A stretch of 5,498 nt of DNA from Pseudomonadota bacterium (lineage in GTDB: Bacteria; Pseudomonadota; Gammaproteobacteria; Xanthomonadales; Marinicellaceae), in assembly GCA_008501575.1 (NCBI GenBank), contig QQUO01000155.1:1-5498 (forward strand), given 5' to 3'. This document shows positions 4,960-5,498 of the stretch, piece by piece. Numbering within the stretch: position 1 is the first letter of the stretch; every line of letters starts with the position of its first letter. Under the pieces are notes generated by a model that made no database searches, had not been told where the DNA came from, and worked only from the letters and a program-made list of their open reading frames with translations. The position numbers and the translations under genes were made by a program.

Positions 4960-4994
4960 GTCATCCTCGGGCAACGACCCGAGGACCTCATGAC
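4960..4994 (+). repeat. GTCAT-type palindrome before the methylase gene
   Basis: TCCTCGGG (4964-4971) pairs with CCCGAGGA (4978-4985) around CAACGA, within GTCAT...CTCATGAC. It is followed by GGCGTCCAAGGGCCC and AACCACC, a degenerate copy of the linker that begins the 81-bp tandem units. It is the last repeat before base composition turns AT-rich. In 4416-5110 I see repeats and the methylase promoter but no coding region. Confidence 0.8.
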
Positions 4995-5055
4995 GGCGTC
5001 CAAGGGCCCAAAAACCACCATAAGTCGCATAAGGAATTATAATAATAAATAAAGG

Positions 5056-5084
5056 TTGTCAATTGCGGAACACTTAGGTAGATT
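5056..5084 (+). promoter_or_regulatory. Probable promoter of the adenine methylase gene
   Basis: TTGTCA (5056-5061, 5 of 6), 17-bp spacer and TAGATT (5079-5084, 4 of 6) give a reasonable sigma70 promoter with a ~20-nt leader. TATAAC at 5088-5093 is an alternative -10 with poorer spacing. No strong ribosome binding site precedes ATG 5111. Confidence 0.4.
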
Positions 5085-5110
5085 GTTTATAACTAAAATT
5101 CAAAGCAATT

Positions 5111-5498
5111 ATGGCAAAACCTTTTTTAAAATGGGCTGGTGGAAAAACACAGTTAATTGAACAGATTGAGAAATCAATACCAGAGTCTTTTCATCATCAA
5201 CCTTTCACATATATCGAGCCATTCTCAGGCAGTGCTGCTGTTTTCTTTTGGATGCAAGAAAAATTCCCAAATATGGAAAAGGCTGTACTGAATGATATTA
5301 ACATTGAATTAATTGATTGTTTTAAGGTAATTAAAAATAATGTTAGCGAGCTTATAGATATCCTTAAAAACTGGGAAAGCGAATTTCATGATTTTGATGA
5401 TGATTTAGATTTAAAAAAAGAATACTACTATAAAAAGAGAACCCAATTTAATTCCCGAGAATCTTCAAAAATATTACAAAGTGCATTATTTATATTTT
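5111..5498 (+). CDS. DpnM/Dam-type DNA adenine methylase, 3' truncated by window
   Basis: The frame from ATG 5111 is open to the end of the window (129 residues; family members are about 270-290). FLKWAGGKTQL (5-15) is the N-terminal SAM-binding signature of D12-class N6-adenine methylases, and EPFSGSAAVFF (36-46) is the FxGxG-type motif I, followed by NDIN-ELIDCFKVIK (61-74), which resembles DpnM more than E. coli Dam. The catalytic DPPY lies beyond the window. DpnM-like enzymes methylate adenine in GATC, often next to a restriction nuclease gene; whether one follows here cannot be seen, and an orphan or phage methylase is possible. Base composition is strongly AT-rich (one 60-bp line has only 13 G or C) in contrast to acs and sdpI, so recent acquisition is likely. 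The start is preferred because the family begins just before KWAGGK. Confidence 0.9.
   Translation, partial: MAKPFLKWAGGKTQLIEQIEKSIPESFHHQPFTYIEPFSGSAAVFFWMQEKFPNMEKAVLNDINIELIDCFKVIKNNVSELIDILKNWESEFHDFDDDLDLKKEYYYKKRTQFNSRESSKILQSALFIF

Noticed and set aside
4416..5110. A tRNA or other classic RNA gene in the long gene-free region
   Set aside because: No cloverleaf, CCA end or known RNA motif was recognised; the hairpins are explained by the repeat families.

Overview
The window looks like chromosomal DNA of a marine-type gammaproteobacterium. Coding GC is near 45-50%, Acs is of typical proteobacterial type, and the first gene ends in an ...IFAHGFE tail of a kind I recall from secreted proteins of Lysobacterales/Marinicella-like bacteria. 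That placement is an inference of low certainty.

Layout: (1) 1-278 holds the 3' end of a secreted repeat protein of the 'choice-of-anchor Q' type. (2) 279-1171 is a repeat-rich stretch built around a small GIY-YIG nuclease gene (596-886). (3) 1172-3100, minus strand, is acs (AMP-forming acetyl-CoA synthetase), with a good sigma70 promoter just upstream of the chosen start. (4) 3173-3484 is a divergent intergenic region with a short paired palindrome element and the likely sdpR promoter. (5) 3485-4415 is a two-gene overlapping operon: an SdpR-like ArsR autorepressor and an SdpI-family six-helix membrane protein. (6) 4416-5110 is about 700 bases without a gene, packed with palindromes, an 81-bp tandem duplication and nested loop insertions. 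(7) 5111-5498 is the 5' part of a clearly AT-rich DpnM/Dam-type adenine methylase gene that runs off the window and is probably horizontally acquired.

The most interesting material is the repeat system. At least a dozen palindromes with outer ends GTCAT and CTCATGAC fill nearly every intergenic space. Their stems differ in sequence (TTCTCGGG, TCCTCGGG, TCCTCGTG, TCCTCGGC, CCCCGTG), but in most copies the two arms change together, so the hairpin itself appears to be conserved. Several palindromes occur as inverted pairs with GTCAT ends outward: two ungapped-alignable 144-bp elements (360-503 and 1022-1165), an 87-bp element (3251-3337), and a large one (534-991) whose spacer is the GIY-YIG gene. 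This resembles REPIN/RAYT organisation but with a GIY-YIG nuclease in place of a transposase. I propose it as a candidate mobile or domesticated element: the gene-bearing unit as a possible driver and the 87- and 144-bp pairs as non-autonomous derivatives. This is inferred from layout only.

The metabolic and regulatory genes (acs, sdpRI) appear ordinary and functionally unrelated to one another. Their shared feature is that repeats decorate their ends.
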